From an uncultured Clostridia bacterium (GTDB taxonomy: Bacteria; Bacillota; Clostridia; Christensenellales; UBA3700): a DNA stretch of 13,731 bases. The translations under genes were made by a program, and so were the position numbers. The notes beneath the pieces were generated by a model. It saw only the letters and a program-made list of their open reading frames with translations. It made no database searches and was not told the DNA's origin. Positions within the stretch are counted from its first letter, which is position 1. Each line of letters starts with the position of its first letter. This document shows, piece by piece, positions 6,596 to 13,731 of this stretch. Location of the stretch: the NCBI GenBank assembly GCA_947176975.1, contig CAMWSW010000006.1:1-13731 (forward strand). Reading direction: 5' to 3'.

Positions 6596-7549
6596 ATGAA
6601 TTTTACTGATAGATTAAAAGACGATTTATTGAAATCAATACCCAAAGGACCTACCGCAAGGCAAGAGCGGTTTGCTTTTTTATGCGCGCTCACCAAGATG
6701 CGCGGGGGCATTGACGTATACAAGAATTCGATAAGTCTGACTTACGAGCTTGACAGCGCAGAGGACGTGACGAATATTGCGGGTATGCTCAAGGAGTTTA
6801 CGGCGGGCGAAACATTCTTTGTCGTCGACGGCAGAAAGGGAGATAAGACGCCCAAGTTGCAGATAAAGGACAAGTATGCCAATAAGTTGCTTGCGGATAT
6901 GTCGCTGTCGCACTTTGATGGAGATAAGTTCGTCTTTGACGACGGCATAGAGTATCTTCGAAGCGTGATTGGAAAAGAGACTTTTCAAGCCTATTTCAAA
7001 GGCATACTTTACGGTGGCGCAAAGGTACAGTTTCCCGATGAAGATTATCCCAATTACTGCTTGCAGATTTTCTTTTCCGACACGGCGTATTGCAAAAGTA
7101 TCGTCAAAGTGTTGCAAGATATGGATATATCCGTCAAGGTATACGAGCGCAAGAGCGTCAATATTTTGCAATCGCGCAACAGCAACGATATAGCGGACAT
7201 TTTGGCGTTGGCGGGAGCGGTGGACAGCGTGCTTGAACTCAACAATATTATTGCCGAGAGGGAAAAGGAAAACGAGTTCAACCGTCAAAGCAATCTATAT
7301 ATGGCGCACTACAAAAAAGCGGTGGACAGCGCGCAAAAGTATTTGCAAGCAATAGAGTATTTGCAAGAGAGCGGAGCGCTTGACAGGCTTGACGACAAGC
7401 TCAAAGCCGTCGCTATTGCAAGAGTGGAAAACAACGACGCAAGTATGCAAGAACTTGCAGATATATTGGGTACGAGCAAGACGAGTTTATCGAGGTATCT
7501 CAACAAACTTTTGGATATTGCCAAGGAGATGAAGAATGGAAGAAAATAA
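6596..7549 (+). CDS. whiA: DNA-binding protein WhiA
   Basis: WhiA is a two-domain protein of Gram-positive bacteria, a sporulation regulator in actinobacteria and linked to cell division and chromosome segregation in Firmicutes. The sequence shows an N-terminal domain (about 1-105), a degenerate LAGLIDADG-homing-endonuclease-like core (about 125-225, including FKGILYGGAKV where relatives have RGAFLAGGSV) and a C-terminal helix-turn-helix (about 226-312) with ALDRLDDKLKAVAIARVENN and the putative recognition region TSKTSLSRYLNKL. The family motif usually near CETANL is here changed to SNLYMAHYKKAV. The length (317) is normal. AAAGG at 6583-6587 supports the ATG at 6596. It follows the PHP gene by 32 bases and overlaps dnaE by 14. 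The usual partners rapZ and yvcK are missing. Confidence 0.93.
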   Translation: MNFTDRLKDDLLKSIPKGPTARQERFAFLCALTKMRGGIDVYKNSISLTYELDSAEDVTNIAGMLKEFTAGETFFVVDGRKGDKTPKLQIKDKYANKLLADMSLSHFDGDKFVFDDGIEYLRSVIGKETFQAYFKGILYGGAKVQFPDEDYPNYCLQIFFSDTAYCKSIVKVLQDMDISVKVYERKSVNILQSRNSNDIADILALAGAVDSVLELNNIIAEREKENEFNRQSNLYMAHYKKAVDSAQKYLQAIEYLQESGALDRLDDKLKAVAIARVENNDASMQELADILGTSKTSLSRYLNKLLDIAKEMKNGRK

Positions 7550-10500
7550 AGGCATTTTGGGCGGCGGACTCTTGGACAGCATTGAAGAAATGCTTGCGGA
7601 CAAGCCCGTCAAAGAAAACGCGACAAATGACAAGACAAAGGAGACTTTGCCAACTGCCGACGCGCAAAAAATCTCCAATGACAATACGAATAACGAGAAA
7701 ATAAATCCAAAGAAAGACAGCGTATACGACAGATACGAAAAGCCTTTCGTGCATTTGCATCTCCACTCGGAGTATTCGCTATTGGACGGACTTGCCAGAA
7801 TTACCAAGGGCAAGAAGTCTCCGCTACTTGACACTTGCAAAGAGCTCGGTATGCCGGGTTGCGCGCTCACAGATCACGGAAATATGTTTGGCGCGTATAC
7901 TTTCTATAAAGCAGCCAATGCGCGTAACTTAAAGCCTATTATCGGTTGTGAGTTTTATACTTGCGAAGATATGAACAATACCAATAGCGCAGAGCGCAAT
8001 CACTTGGTACTTATCGCAAAAAACAACGAGGGATATAAGAACCTCGTCAAGATGGATTCGCTTGCATATATCGACGGATATTATTACAAGCCGAGAATAG
8101 ATCTTGACTTGCTTGAGAAACACAGCGAAGGCGTGATATGTCTTTCCGCGTGTCTGTCGGGACGTATACCCAGACTGCTGTCTGCGGGAGATTACGCGGG
8201 AGCAAAGGCGTACGCTTTGAGACTTAAGAATATGTTTGCAGAGGGAGATTTTTATATCGAACTTCAAGACCACGGTTTGCCCGAGCAGAGAGCTATCCGC
8301 AACGATTTGGTGCGCCTTGCCGACGAAATCGGCGTCAAGCTTGTGGCTACCAACGACGTGCATTATATCAACCGCGAAGACTACGTTGCGCAAGACGTGC
8401 TCGTGCGTATCAACACGGGTAAGACCATCAACGACGCCACGGGTATGGAAATGGGCAACGACCAATTCTATCTCAAGAGTTATGAGGAAATGATGGAGAT
8501 ATTCAGTTGGTGTCCCGAGGCTGTGACCAACACTATTGAGGTAATGGAAAAGTGCAACGTGCGTATAGTAAAAGAAGACCTCTATCCGCCGTATAAGCCC
8601 GACGACGGCTCAACTCCCGAGGAGTATTTGCGAAAGCTTGCATACGAGGGATTGGAGCGCAGATATCATACAATCACCGACGAGATAAGGGAGAGAGCGG
8701 AATACGAGCTCGGCATTATTATTCGCACTGGTTTTGCGGAGTATTATCTAATCGTGTGGGACTTCATCAACTATGCCCGCACGCAGAGCATTCCCGTCGG
8801 TCCGGGACGTGGTAGCGGCGTAGGTTCAATAATTGCGTATGCAATAGGTATTACCAATCTTGACCCGCTCAAGTATCAACTCTTCTTCGAGCGTTTTCTC
8901 AATCCAGAAAGAGTATCCGCGCCAGACTTCGATATAGACTTCTGTATGGACAGACGCGGCGAAGTAATCGAGTACGTCATACGCAAATACGGCAAAGACA
9001 AGGTGTGTCAGATACTTGCGCTTGGCACGATGAAAGCCAAGGGCGCAATCAAGGACGTCGCGAGAGTATACAACGTGCCGTTGGATATCGTCAATTCCAC
9101 AACCAAACTTATTCCCAACAAGCCCGGCGTAACTCTTGATAAAGTTCTCGGCAGAGACCCAAGCACCAAGGAAGACGATATCAAACTCCGCAATCCCGAA
9201 GTCATCGAGATATACGAGAACAATCCCGAAATGCACCGCGTAATAGATATGGCGCTCAAGATAGAGGGCTTGCCGCGAAATTGTTCCAAGCACGCGGCGG
9301 GCGTCGTAATATGCAAAGAAGTCATCAGCGACCACGTGCCCTTGCAACGCAACGGTCCGGATATAACGACGCAGTTCCAAAAGGAAGAAGTAGAGGAGCT
9401 GGGTATGCTCAAGATGGACTTCTTGGGTTTGACGACTTTGACGGATATTGACAAGGCGCTCAAGTACGTCGAGAAGAATCACGGAGTCAAGATAGACTTT
9501 GAAGAATTGGGATACGACGATCCCGAGGTATACAAACTCATCGGTACGGGAGAAACCGAAGCCGTGTTCCAGCTTGAAAGCGCGGGTATGAAAGGCTTCT
9601 TAAAAGGCTATCAGCCAAAGAACCTTGAAGAAGTTATCGCGGGAATTTCGTTGTATCGCCCGGGTCCTATGAGCTGTATTCCCGATTATCTCAATGCAAG
9701 AGCCAACAGAGATTTGATTAAATACGACGCTCCGCAATTGGAAAGTATTTTGGACGTAACATTTGGATTTTTCGTATACCAAGAGCAAGTTATGCAAGCC
9801 GTGCAAGCGTGTGCGGGATATACTCTTGGCAGAGCAGACAACTTGCGACGCGCAATGGGCAAAAAGAAAGTCGACGTAATGGCTGCAGAAAAGACTGTAT
9901 TCGTCAACGGTTGTCCTGCCGTGCCCGAAGTCGTCAACGACCAAGGTATCGTAATAAAGAAAGCCGCTCCCGCGGTGGACGGCGCAATCAAGAGAGGTAT
10001 CTCCAAGGAAAACGCCGAAAAGATATTCGACGGTATGGCGGACTTTGCAAAGTACGCTTTCAACAAGTCTCACGCCGCGGCGTACGCTACGCTGACTTAT
10101 CAGACGGCTTACCTCAAGCGTTATTATATGCTTGAGCTTTTCGCCGCCGTAATCAACAACCGAATCACCAAGTCCGACGAAATTGCAAAATATCTTGGTT
10201 ACGTCAGGAACTACGATAAGAAAATTTATCCGCCTGATATCAACAAGTCCGACGTCATATTCACCGTGGAGAACAACGACGGGTTACGCTTTGGTCTCGG
10301 CGGTATCAAGAACGTCGGCGAAGCTGCAATGACCGCGCTCGTAGAAGAGCGTAACGCTAACGGTGAGTATAAGTCGATAAGCGAAATGCTCAGTAGACTT
10401 CCCGCGGGTACTATCAACAAGAAGATGATGGAGTGTCTTATCCAGGCGGGCGCGTTTGACTGCTTTGGACATACTAGGGCGGCAATGCTTGCAAGCTATG

Positions 10501-11345
10501 AAAGCATAATGCTTGTGAGTATGCATGACAAGAAGATGCAATCCAACGGACAGATGAGTTTGTTCGGCTTGCTTGAAGAAGACGATTCTTCGCAAGAGGA
10601 CAATATACCTTATCTCAAAGAATTCAGCGACAAACAACTTTTGGCGCTTGAGAAAGAAATGCTCAACGTCTACGTCAGCGGACATCCACTTGACGAGTAC
10701 AGAGAGGATATGAAAAAGTTCGACTTCAATATCTCCAAGATTGCAGACTTGCTTTCAAAGAATCTCGAAGAAGACGAACTCGACGAGAGCGAAGAACAAC
10801 TTATCAAGCAATACGAGAACAAGACGGTTACGATGGGCTGTATGCTGTCCAAGATAGAGAAGAAGACTACCAAGAGCGGCGGCATAATGGCATACGCCAC
10901 CGTCGAAGACCTATACGGCGAAATGGAGGGCGTATTCTTTCCCAAGACTTATGAGAAGAACAGAAGTTTGCTTGTCAACGACAATATCGTATTGTTGAGA
11001 GCAGTCGTCAAACGCAACAACGGCCGTATCAACCTCAACGTACTTGACGTAGAGCCGTGGCACAGAGAGGGGGGAGAATCCGACGTCAAGACTCAAGAAG
11101 CCGAGCAAAAGCCAAGCCTTGCAAAACACAAGATATTTATCAAGGTTGACGACAGACAGCAGTTTAGGCAAGTAATGGAGATTTTGGAAGTATATCCCGG
11201 TCACGACACAGTTATATTCAGGATGTTCGATTCCGCAAAGCCTATGCAGTACGATAAGGGCGTGAATCCAAAAGGCAATTTCGTCAATCAAATCAAGGCA
11301 ATCGTCGGGGCGAATAATATCGTAATTAGAGATTTGCAAATTTGA
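7536..11345 (+). CDS. dnaE: DNA polymerase III alpha subunit, DnaE1 type
   Basis: This is a replicative C-family DNA polymerase of 1269 residues. After a 70-residue low-complexity extension it has a PHP domain (about 71-340), the polymerase core with catalytic D466 and D468 in PDFDIDF and D628 in KMDFLGL, the primer-strand segment YRPGPM, AFNKSHAAAYA, helix-hairpin-helix repeats (about 880-980), a beta-clamp motif QMSLF (1006-1010), an OB fold (about 1090-1175) and a C-terminal domain. PolC is excluded because the PHP domain comes first and no DEDD exonuclease is inserted. All nine PHP metal ligands seen in proofreading DnaE enzymes are present: H75, H77, D84, H114, E139, H156, C206, D274 and H276. 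AAGGAG (7523-7528), seven bases before the ATG, fixes the start inside the end of whiA, so translation is probably coupled. Confidence 0.97.
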   Translation: MEENKGILGGGLLDSIEEMLADKPVKENATNDKTKETLPTADAQKISNDNTNNEKINPKKDSVYDRYEKPFVHLHLHSEYSLLDGLARITKGKKSPLLDTCKELGMPGCALTDHGNMFGAYTFYKAANARNLKPIIGCEFYTCEDMNNTNSAERNHLVLIAKNNEGYKNLVKMDSLAYIDGYYYKPRIDLDLLEKHSEGVICLSACLSGRIPRLLSAGDYAGAKAYALRLKNMFAEGDFYIELQDHGLPEQRAIRNDLVRLADEIGVKLVATNDVHYINREDYVAQDVLVRINTGKTINDATGMEMGNDQFYLKSYEEMMEIFSWCPEAVTNTIEVMEKCNVRIVKEDLYPPYKPDDGSTPEEYLRKLAYEGLERRYHTITDEIRERAEYELGIIIRTGFAEYYLIVWDFINYARTQSIPVGPGRGSGVGSIIAYAIGITNLDPLKYQLFFERFLNPERVSAPDFDIDFCMDRRGEVIEYVIRKYGKDKVCQILALGTMKAKGAIKDVARVYNVPLDIVNSTTKLIPNKPGVTLDKVLGRDPSTKEDDIKLRNPEVIEIYENNPEMHRVIDMALKIEGLPRNCSKHAAGVVICKEVISDHVPLQRNGPDITTQFQKEEVEELGMLKMDFLGLTTLTDIDKALKYVEKNHGVKIDFEELGYDDPEVYKLIGTGETEAVFQLESAGMKGFLKGYQPKNLEEVIAGISLYRPGPMSCIPDYLNARANRDLIKYDAPQLESILDVTFGFFVYQEQVMQAVQACAGYTLGRADNLRRAMGKKKVDVMAAEKTVFVNGCPAVPEVVNDQGIVIKKAAPAVDGAIKRGISKENAEKIFDGMADFAKYAFNKSHAAAYATLTYQTAYLKRYYMLELFAAVINNRITKSDEIAKYLGYVRNYDKKIYPPDINKSDVIFTVENNDGLRFGLGGIKNVGEAAMTALVEERNANGEYKSISEMLSRLPAGTINKKMMECLIQAGAFDCFGHTRAAMLASYESIMLVSMHDKKMQSNGQMSLFGLLEEDDSSQEDNIPYLKEFSDKQLLALEKEMLNVYVSGHPLDEYREDMKKFDFNISKIADLLSKNLEEDELDESEEQLIKQYENKTVTMGCMLSKIEKKTTKSGGIMAYATVEDLYGEMEGVFFPKTYEKNRSLLVNDNIVLLRAVVKRNNGRINLNVLDVEPWHREGGESDVKTQEAEQKPSLAKHKIFIKVDDRQQFRQVMEILEVYPGHDTVIFRMFDSAKPMQYDKGVNPKGNFVNQIKAIVGANNIVIRDLQI

Positions 11346-11395
11346 CGAAAAACTTAAATTTTATCTTTAAAATTGTGGTAATATTTATCTGCTTT

Positions 11396-11404
11396 TGATA
11401 TAAT
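11396..11404 (+). promoter_or_regulatory. Extended -10 promoter upstream of pfkA
   Basis: TGATATAAT contains TATAAT at 11399-11404 with a TGn extension, identical to the element before glgP. A possible -35, TTGTGG (11373-11378), is 20 bases upstream, too far to be ideal; TGGTAA at 11376 has better spacing but a poor match. An AT-only inverted repeat (AATTTTA 11357-11363, TAAAATT 11368-11374) overlaps the -35 region. This suggests pfkA is transcribed independently of dnaE, 121 bases upstream. Confidence 0.65.
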
Positions 11405-11425
11405 AAATTAGATAAAAATTTTTAT

Positions 11426-11452
11426 GCTTGCAATATCGAGTATATTGCGGGC
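11426..11452 (+). promoter_or_regulatory. Leader hairpin in the pfkA 5' untranslated region
   Basis: GCTTGCAATAT (11426-11436) pairs with ATATTGCGGGC (11442-11452) over 11 bp with two G-U pairs and a 5-base loop, CGAGT. It sits between the promoter and the ribosome binding site GAGAGG (11457-11462), ending only four bases before it. It lacks a following T run, so it is not a terminator. It may affect mRNA stability or ribosome access; no known riboswitch is recognised. Confidence 0.5.
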
Positions 11453-11466
11453 AAACGAGAGGACAT

Positions 11467-12432
11467 ATGAAGAGAATCGGAGTTTTAACAAGCGGCGGAG
11501 ATTCGCCGGGCATGAACGCTTGCGTAAGAGCAGTCGTTCGTTACGCAATCTACAATGGATTGAACGTATACGGTATTGAGCGCGGATATACGGGACTTAT
11601 CAACAATCATATCACGGAGATGAATAAGCGTTCCGTATCGGATATTATCCAAAGAGGCGGTACTATTCTCAAAACGGCAAGATGTCCGGAATTCGTCGAG
11701 GATAAGTATATGCAAATCGCCGTAGAGAATATGGAAGCTTACGGTATCGACGGACTCGTCGTAATCGGCGGCGACGGAAGCTTTAGAGGCGCGCAGGATT
11801 TGTACACCAAGTTTGGCGTCAAGGTCATCGGTATCCCCGGTACTATTGACAACGACTTGGCTTACACCGATTATACGCTCGGCTTTGACACCAGCGTAAA
11901 TACAGTCGTGTCGGCTATCAACAATCTTCGCGATACCATGACGTCGCACGACAGAGTCTGCATCATAGAGGTTATGGGAAGAAAGTGCGGAGATATCGCT
12001 CTCTACGCAGGTATTTGTGGCGGAGCGGAAGTCATACTCGTGCCTGAAGTCAAGACCGACCTCATGCAAGTAGTCAAGAAGATTTGCCTCAATCAAAGAA
12101 TTGGCAAGACTTCGGATATTATCGTGCTTGCAGAGGGAGTATGCAAAGCCGAAGAGCTTAAGCAGTATCTCAAAGACAACGGCGTGACGGGCTCGATTAA
12201 GACCACCACGCTCGGATATATCCAAAGAGGCGGCGCGCCCACAATGTCCGATCGTGTGCTTGCAGCAAGATGCGGAGTTAGGGCTGTCGACTTGCTTATG
12301 GCAGACAAGGGCGGCAGAGTAGTCGGCATAAGACAAAACCAAATCATTGACATGGATATCGAAGAAGCGCTCAAGATGCCAAGCAAGTTTAATGAGGAGC
12401 TTTACAATACTGCCATGATACTTGGTTTGTAG
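11467..12432 (+). CDS. pfkA: ATP-dependent 6-phosphofructokinase
   Basis: This cytosolic enzyme phosphorylates fructose-6-phosphate to fructose-1,6-bisphosphate, the committed step of glycolysis. At 321 residues it matches the bacterial group A enzyme. GGDGS (101-105) with G104, and GIPGTIDND with G125 in place of lysine, indicate ATP rather than pyrophosphate use. D128 is the catalytic base, MGR (170-172) and R163 bind substrate, and R21, R25 and R155 match allosteric-site arginines of the E. coli type. The F6P-binding histidine of the E. coli GHIQRGG motif is tyrosine here (GYIQRGG). The ATG at 11467 with GAGAGG four bases upstream gives the canonical MKRIGVLTSGGDSPGMN start; an upstream in-frame TTG at 11428 would lie inside the leader hairpin. 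A promoter precedes it and a terminator follows, so it is probably monocistronic. Confidence 0.96.
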   Translation: MKRIGVLTSGGDSPGMNACVRAVVRYAIYNGLNVYGIERGYTGLINNHITEMNKRSVSDIIQRGGTILKTARCPEFVEDKYMQIAVENMEAYGIDGLVVIGGDGSFRGAQDLYTKFGVKVIGIPGTIDNDLAYTDYTLGFDTSVNTVVSAINNLRDTMTSHDRVCIIEVMGRKCGDIALYAGICGGAEVILVPEVKTDLMQVVKKICLNQRIGKTSDIIVLAEGVCKAEELKQYLKDNGVTGSIKTTTLGYIQRGGAPTMSDRVLAARCGVRAVDLLMADKGGRVVGIRQNQIIDMDIEEALKMPSKFNEELYNTAMILGL

Positions 12433-12470
12433 ATTTGTGCGAAACTTATAATATTGTAATATGAAATATA

Positions 12471-12497
12471 AAGGCGAGAGGATGCTCTCGCTTTTTT
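12471..12497 (+). terminator. Intrinsic terminator of pfkA
   Basis: GCGAGAG (12474-12480) and CTCTCGC (12485-12491) form a 7-bp GC-rich stem with the tetraloop GATG, followed by six T residues (12492-12497). A-T and G-T pairs can lengthen the stem by up to three. It lies 38 bases after the pfkA stop codon and separates pfkA from the ribosomal protein operon. Confidence 0.92.
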
Positions 12498-12578
12498 ATT
12501 AAGAAAGATAAATTTTAGTCAATTTCTTTACAAATTTACCGTATTTTGAAAAATTTACATAAATTTTACATTAACTGT

Positions 12579-12607
12579 TTGACATATTTTCTTTTATTAT
12601 GTATGCT
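12579..12607 (+). promoter_or_regulatory. Sigma-A-type promoter of the S10 ribosomal protein operon
   Basis: A perfect -35 TTGACA (12579-12584) is followed after 17 bases by TATGCT (12602-12607), four of six matches to the -10 consensus. Upstream lie three similar AT motifs: AAATTTAC at 12532 and 12551, and AAATTTTAC at 12561. They are spaced 19 and 10 bases apart, close to whole helical turns, as expected for a curved UP-like region of a strong promoter. Transcription would begin near 12614, giving a leader of about 185 nt before rpsJ. Confidence 0.75.
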
Positions 12608-12613
12608 ATGAAG

Positions 12614-12799
12614 GCTTACGTCAAATAGGGAAGAGACGGGAGGTTACCGCTTTATATAAGAGGAGAACTTCCGTTGACAAGAGTCCGACAATCGGGCGAC
12701 TAACAAAAAGGCTAACTGCGAGCCTTTTTAAAAAGGGCGGAGGCGGAACGCACGGAAGTGTATAGTAAAAATAAGTTAGGCAAAAAAGGAGAACAGAAA
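12614..12799 (+). promoter_or_regulatory. Structured 5' leader of the S10 operon
   Basis: No gene is seen in this leader; it holds competing RNA pairings. AACTTCCGT (12666-12674) can pair upstream with ACGG-g-AGGTT (12636-12645, one bulged G and one G-U pair). Alternatively its bases ACTTCCGT (12667-12674) pair perfectly with ACGGAAGT (12752-12759). The second, long-range stem encloses two local hairpins: AGTCCGA/TCGG..ACT (12682-12701) and a terminator-like stem (12705-12729). This resembles the autogenous leaders of r-protein operons, where L4 or another product binds the leader. It could be such a regulator, but the ligand is not visible from sequence. Confidence 0.55.
12705..12729 (+). 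terminator. Terminator-like hairpin (possible attenuator) in the S10 leader
   Basis: AAAAAGGCT (12705-12713) and AGCCTTTTT (12721-12729) form a perfect 9-bp stem with the 7-base loop AACTGCG. Five T residues make up the end of the descending arm, so a GGCT/AGCC core plus T tract could terminate transcription before rpsJ. The GC core is short and A residues follow the T tract, so it is probably a weak or conditional terminator. Confidence 0.5.
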
Positions 12800-13108
12800 A
12801 TGGCAGCACAAACAATCAGAATCAAATTGAGAGCTTATGATCACAACCTCATCGACGTTGCAGCAGAAAAAATCGTCGAGACGGCTAAAAGAAGCGGCGC
12901 GCAAGTATCGGGACCTATTCCACTCCCTACGGAGAAAGAAGTAGTCACCATCATCAGAGCAGTCCATAAGTATAAGGACAGCAGAGAGCAATTCGAGCTT
13001 CGCACGCACAAAAGATTGATTGACATCATCAATCCTACTTCCAAAGTGGTAGATGCTCTTATGAAACTTGATTTGCCGGCAGGCGTCGATATTCAAATCA
13101 AGCTTTAA
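12800..13108 (+). CDS. rpsJ: 30S ribosomal protein S10
   Basis: S10 is a small ribosomal subunit protein of the head domain and also the NusE component of transcription antitermination complexes. The 102-residue product matches the family in length and sequence, with IRIKLRAYDH at the start, SGAQVSGPIPLPT in the middle and RTHKRLIDI plus LDLPAGVDIQIKL at the end. The ATG at 12800 is eight bases after GGAG (12788-12791), in an A-rich strong site AAAAAAGGAG; an in-frame GTG at 12758 is rejected because it would add a non-conserved peptide. It is the first gene of the S10 operon, with rplC 65 bases downstream. Regulation probably acts through the structured leader upstream. Confidence 0.98.
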   Translation: MAAQTIRIKLRAYDHNLIDVAAEKIVETAKRSGAQVSGPIPLPTEKEVVTIIRAVHKYKDSREQFELRTHKRLIDIINPTSKVVDALMKLDLPAGVDIQIKL

Positions 13109-13122
13109 TAAACAAGTCAAAT

Positions 13123-13143
13123 AAAATTGCGTATAGCGATTTT
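13123..13143 (+). other. Small hairpin between rpsJ and rplC
   Basis: AAAATTGC (13123-13130) pairs with GCGATTTT (13136-13143) with one G-T pair and the loop GTATA. No T run follows. It may only be an incidental AU-rich hairpin in the rplC leader. Confidence 0.3.
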
Positions 13144-13173
13144 GCAAAATAAAAATGGAGGATGAACTTTATT

Positions 13174-13731
13174 ATGAATAAAGCAATCATTGGAAAAAAG
13201 TTGGCAATGAGTCAGATTTTTGCTCCGGACGGCACGGTAATACCTGTTACGATAGTGCTTGCAGGACCTTGCCCGGTAGTGCAAAAGAAAACCCTTGACA
13301 ATGACGGTTACGAGGCAGTTCAAATTGCCTTTGGCGAAATCAAAGAGAAGAACGTCAATAAGCCGATAAAGGGTCATTACAAGAAAGCAGGTGTTACGCC
13401 TAGAAGAGTACTCCGCGAGTTTAAGACGGACGTTGCAAGTTTTGAACTTGGACAAGAACTCAAGTGCGATCAATTCGCAGAGGGATCTTTGGTAGACGTC
13501 AGCGGTACTTCCAAGGGACATGGATTTACGGGCGCCGTCAAGAGATGGAATCATCACTGCGGACCTATGGCGCACGGTTCGGGTTACCACAGAGGCGTAG
13601 GTTCTATGGGCGCTTGTTCTACTCCTTCGAGAGTATTCAAGAACAAAAAGATGTCGGGACATTGGGGTAACGAGAAAGTTACCGTCAAGAATCTCACGGT
13701 GGCAAAAGTCGATGCCGAGCGTAATCTTCTT
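13174..13731 (+). CDS. rplC: 50S ribosomal protein L3 (partial, 3' end outside window)
   Basis: L3 is an early-assembling large-subunit protein near the peptidyl transferase centre. The reading frame is open from 13174 to the window end, giving 186 residues of an expected 205-220. It begins MNKAIIGKKLAMSQIF, close to the family start (KKLGMTQIF in most), continues with PVTIVLAGPCPVVQKKT, and has the conserved central loop KGHGFTGAVKRW then GPMAHGSGYHRGVGSMGACSTPSRVFKNKKMSGHWG. GGAGG (13157-13161) is 12 bases before this ATG, a rather long spacing; an in-frame ATG at 13162 directly abuts GGAGG and would add four residues, which is less likely. It is the second gene of the S10 operon. Confidence 0.96.
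   Translation, partial: MNKAIIGKKLAMSQIFAPDGTVIPVTIVLAGPCPVVQKKTLDNDGYEAVQIAFGEIKEKNVNKPIKGHYKKAGVTPRRVLREFKTDVASFELGQELKCDQFAEGSLVDVSGTSKGHGFTGAVKRWNHHCGPMAHGSGYHRGVGSMGACSTPSRVFKNKKMSGHWGNEKVTVKNLTVAKVDAERNLL

Noticed and set aside
10551..10565. QMSLF peptide as a novel signal
   Set aside because: It is the ordinary internal beta-clamp binding motif expected at this place in DnaE.
7536..11345. Polymerase as PolC instead of DnaE
   Set aside because: There is no OB fold at the N-terminus and no DEDD exonuclease inserted in the PHP domain; OB fold and clamp motif lie at the C-terminal side as in DnaE.
12621..12815. A 64-codon open frame on the - strand over the S10 leader
   Set aside because: It overlaps the structured leader and the rpsJ start, has no family resemblance and is hydrophobic only because the leader is purine-rich on the + strand.
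1..13731. CRISPR arrays, tRNA or rRNA genes, insertion sequences, phage or defence genes
   Set aside because: No regularly spaced repeats, cloverleaf sequences, transposase or known defence domains were seen on either strand.

Overview
The window looks like chromosomal housekeeping DNA from a low-to-moderate GC Clostridia-type Firmicute, probably an uncultured gut lineage. The main reasons are gene content and order: murB, a PHP phosphoesterase, whiA, dnaE and pfkA in a row form a block typical of Clostridia. Other support comes from strong AGGAG-type ribosome binding sites, the use of GTG and TTG as starts, heavy use of AGA for arginine, and AT-rich spacers with sigma-A-like promoters. All recognised genes are on the + strand. 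The exact lineage cannot be fixed by eye.

Layout. (1) 1-4584: a storage-sugar pair, glycogen phosphorylase (glgP) and a cytosolic GH13 alpha-glucan hydrolase of the neopullulanase/cyclomaltodextrinase type, behind an extended -10 promoter and a leader hairpin. (2) 4585-4733: a spacer with a REP-like palindromic sequence, then a strong terminator-shaped hairpin that covers the only plausible murB start codons. (3) 4714-6563: murB and a PHP-family metal phosphoesterase, separated by a 105-nt imperfect palindrome that begins at the murB stop codon. (4) 6596-11345: whiA and dnaE, overlapping by 14 nt. The rapZ and yvcK genes that normally precede whiA are absent. (5) 11346-12497: pfkA with its own promoter, a leader hairpin and a clear intrinsic terminator. 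(6) 12498-13731: the start of the S10 ribosomal protein operon, with a strong promoter, a structured leader of about 190 nt, rpsJ and the first 186 codons of rplC, which runs off the window.

How the genes fit together. GlgP and the GH13 enzyme would break glycogen or maltodextrin down to glucose-1-phosphate and short sugars, and PfkA commits the resulting hexose phosphate to glycolysis. MurB makes the UDP-MurNAc precursor of peptidoglycan. WhiA is a division/chromosome-linked DNA-binding protein, DnaE is the replicative polymerase alpha subunit, and the PHP protein is an unassigned phosphoesterase. No defence, mobile, CRISPR or biosynthetic system was found. The points most worth a second look are the RNA structures in the non-coding DNA (murB start hairpin, 105-nt palindrome, S10 leader) and unusual ends on two proteins (a Lys/Ala-rich GlgP tail and a 70-residue DnaE N-terminal extension). 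DnaE also keeps a full set of PHP metal ligands.
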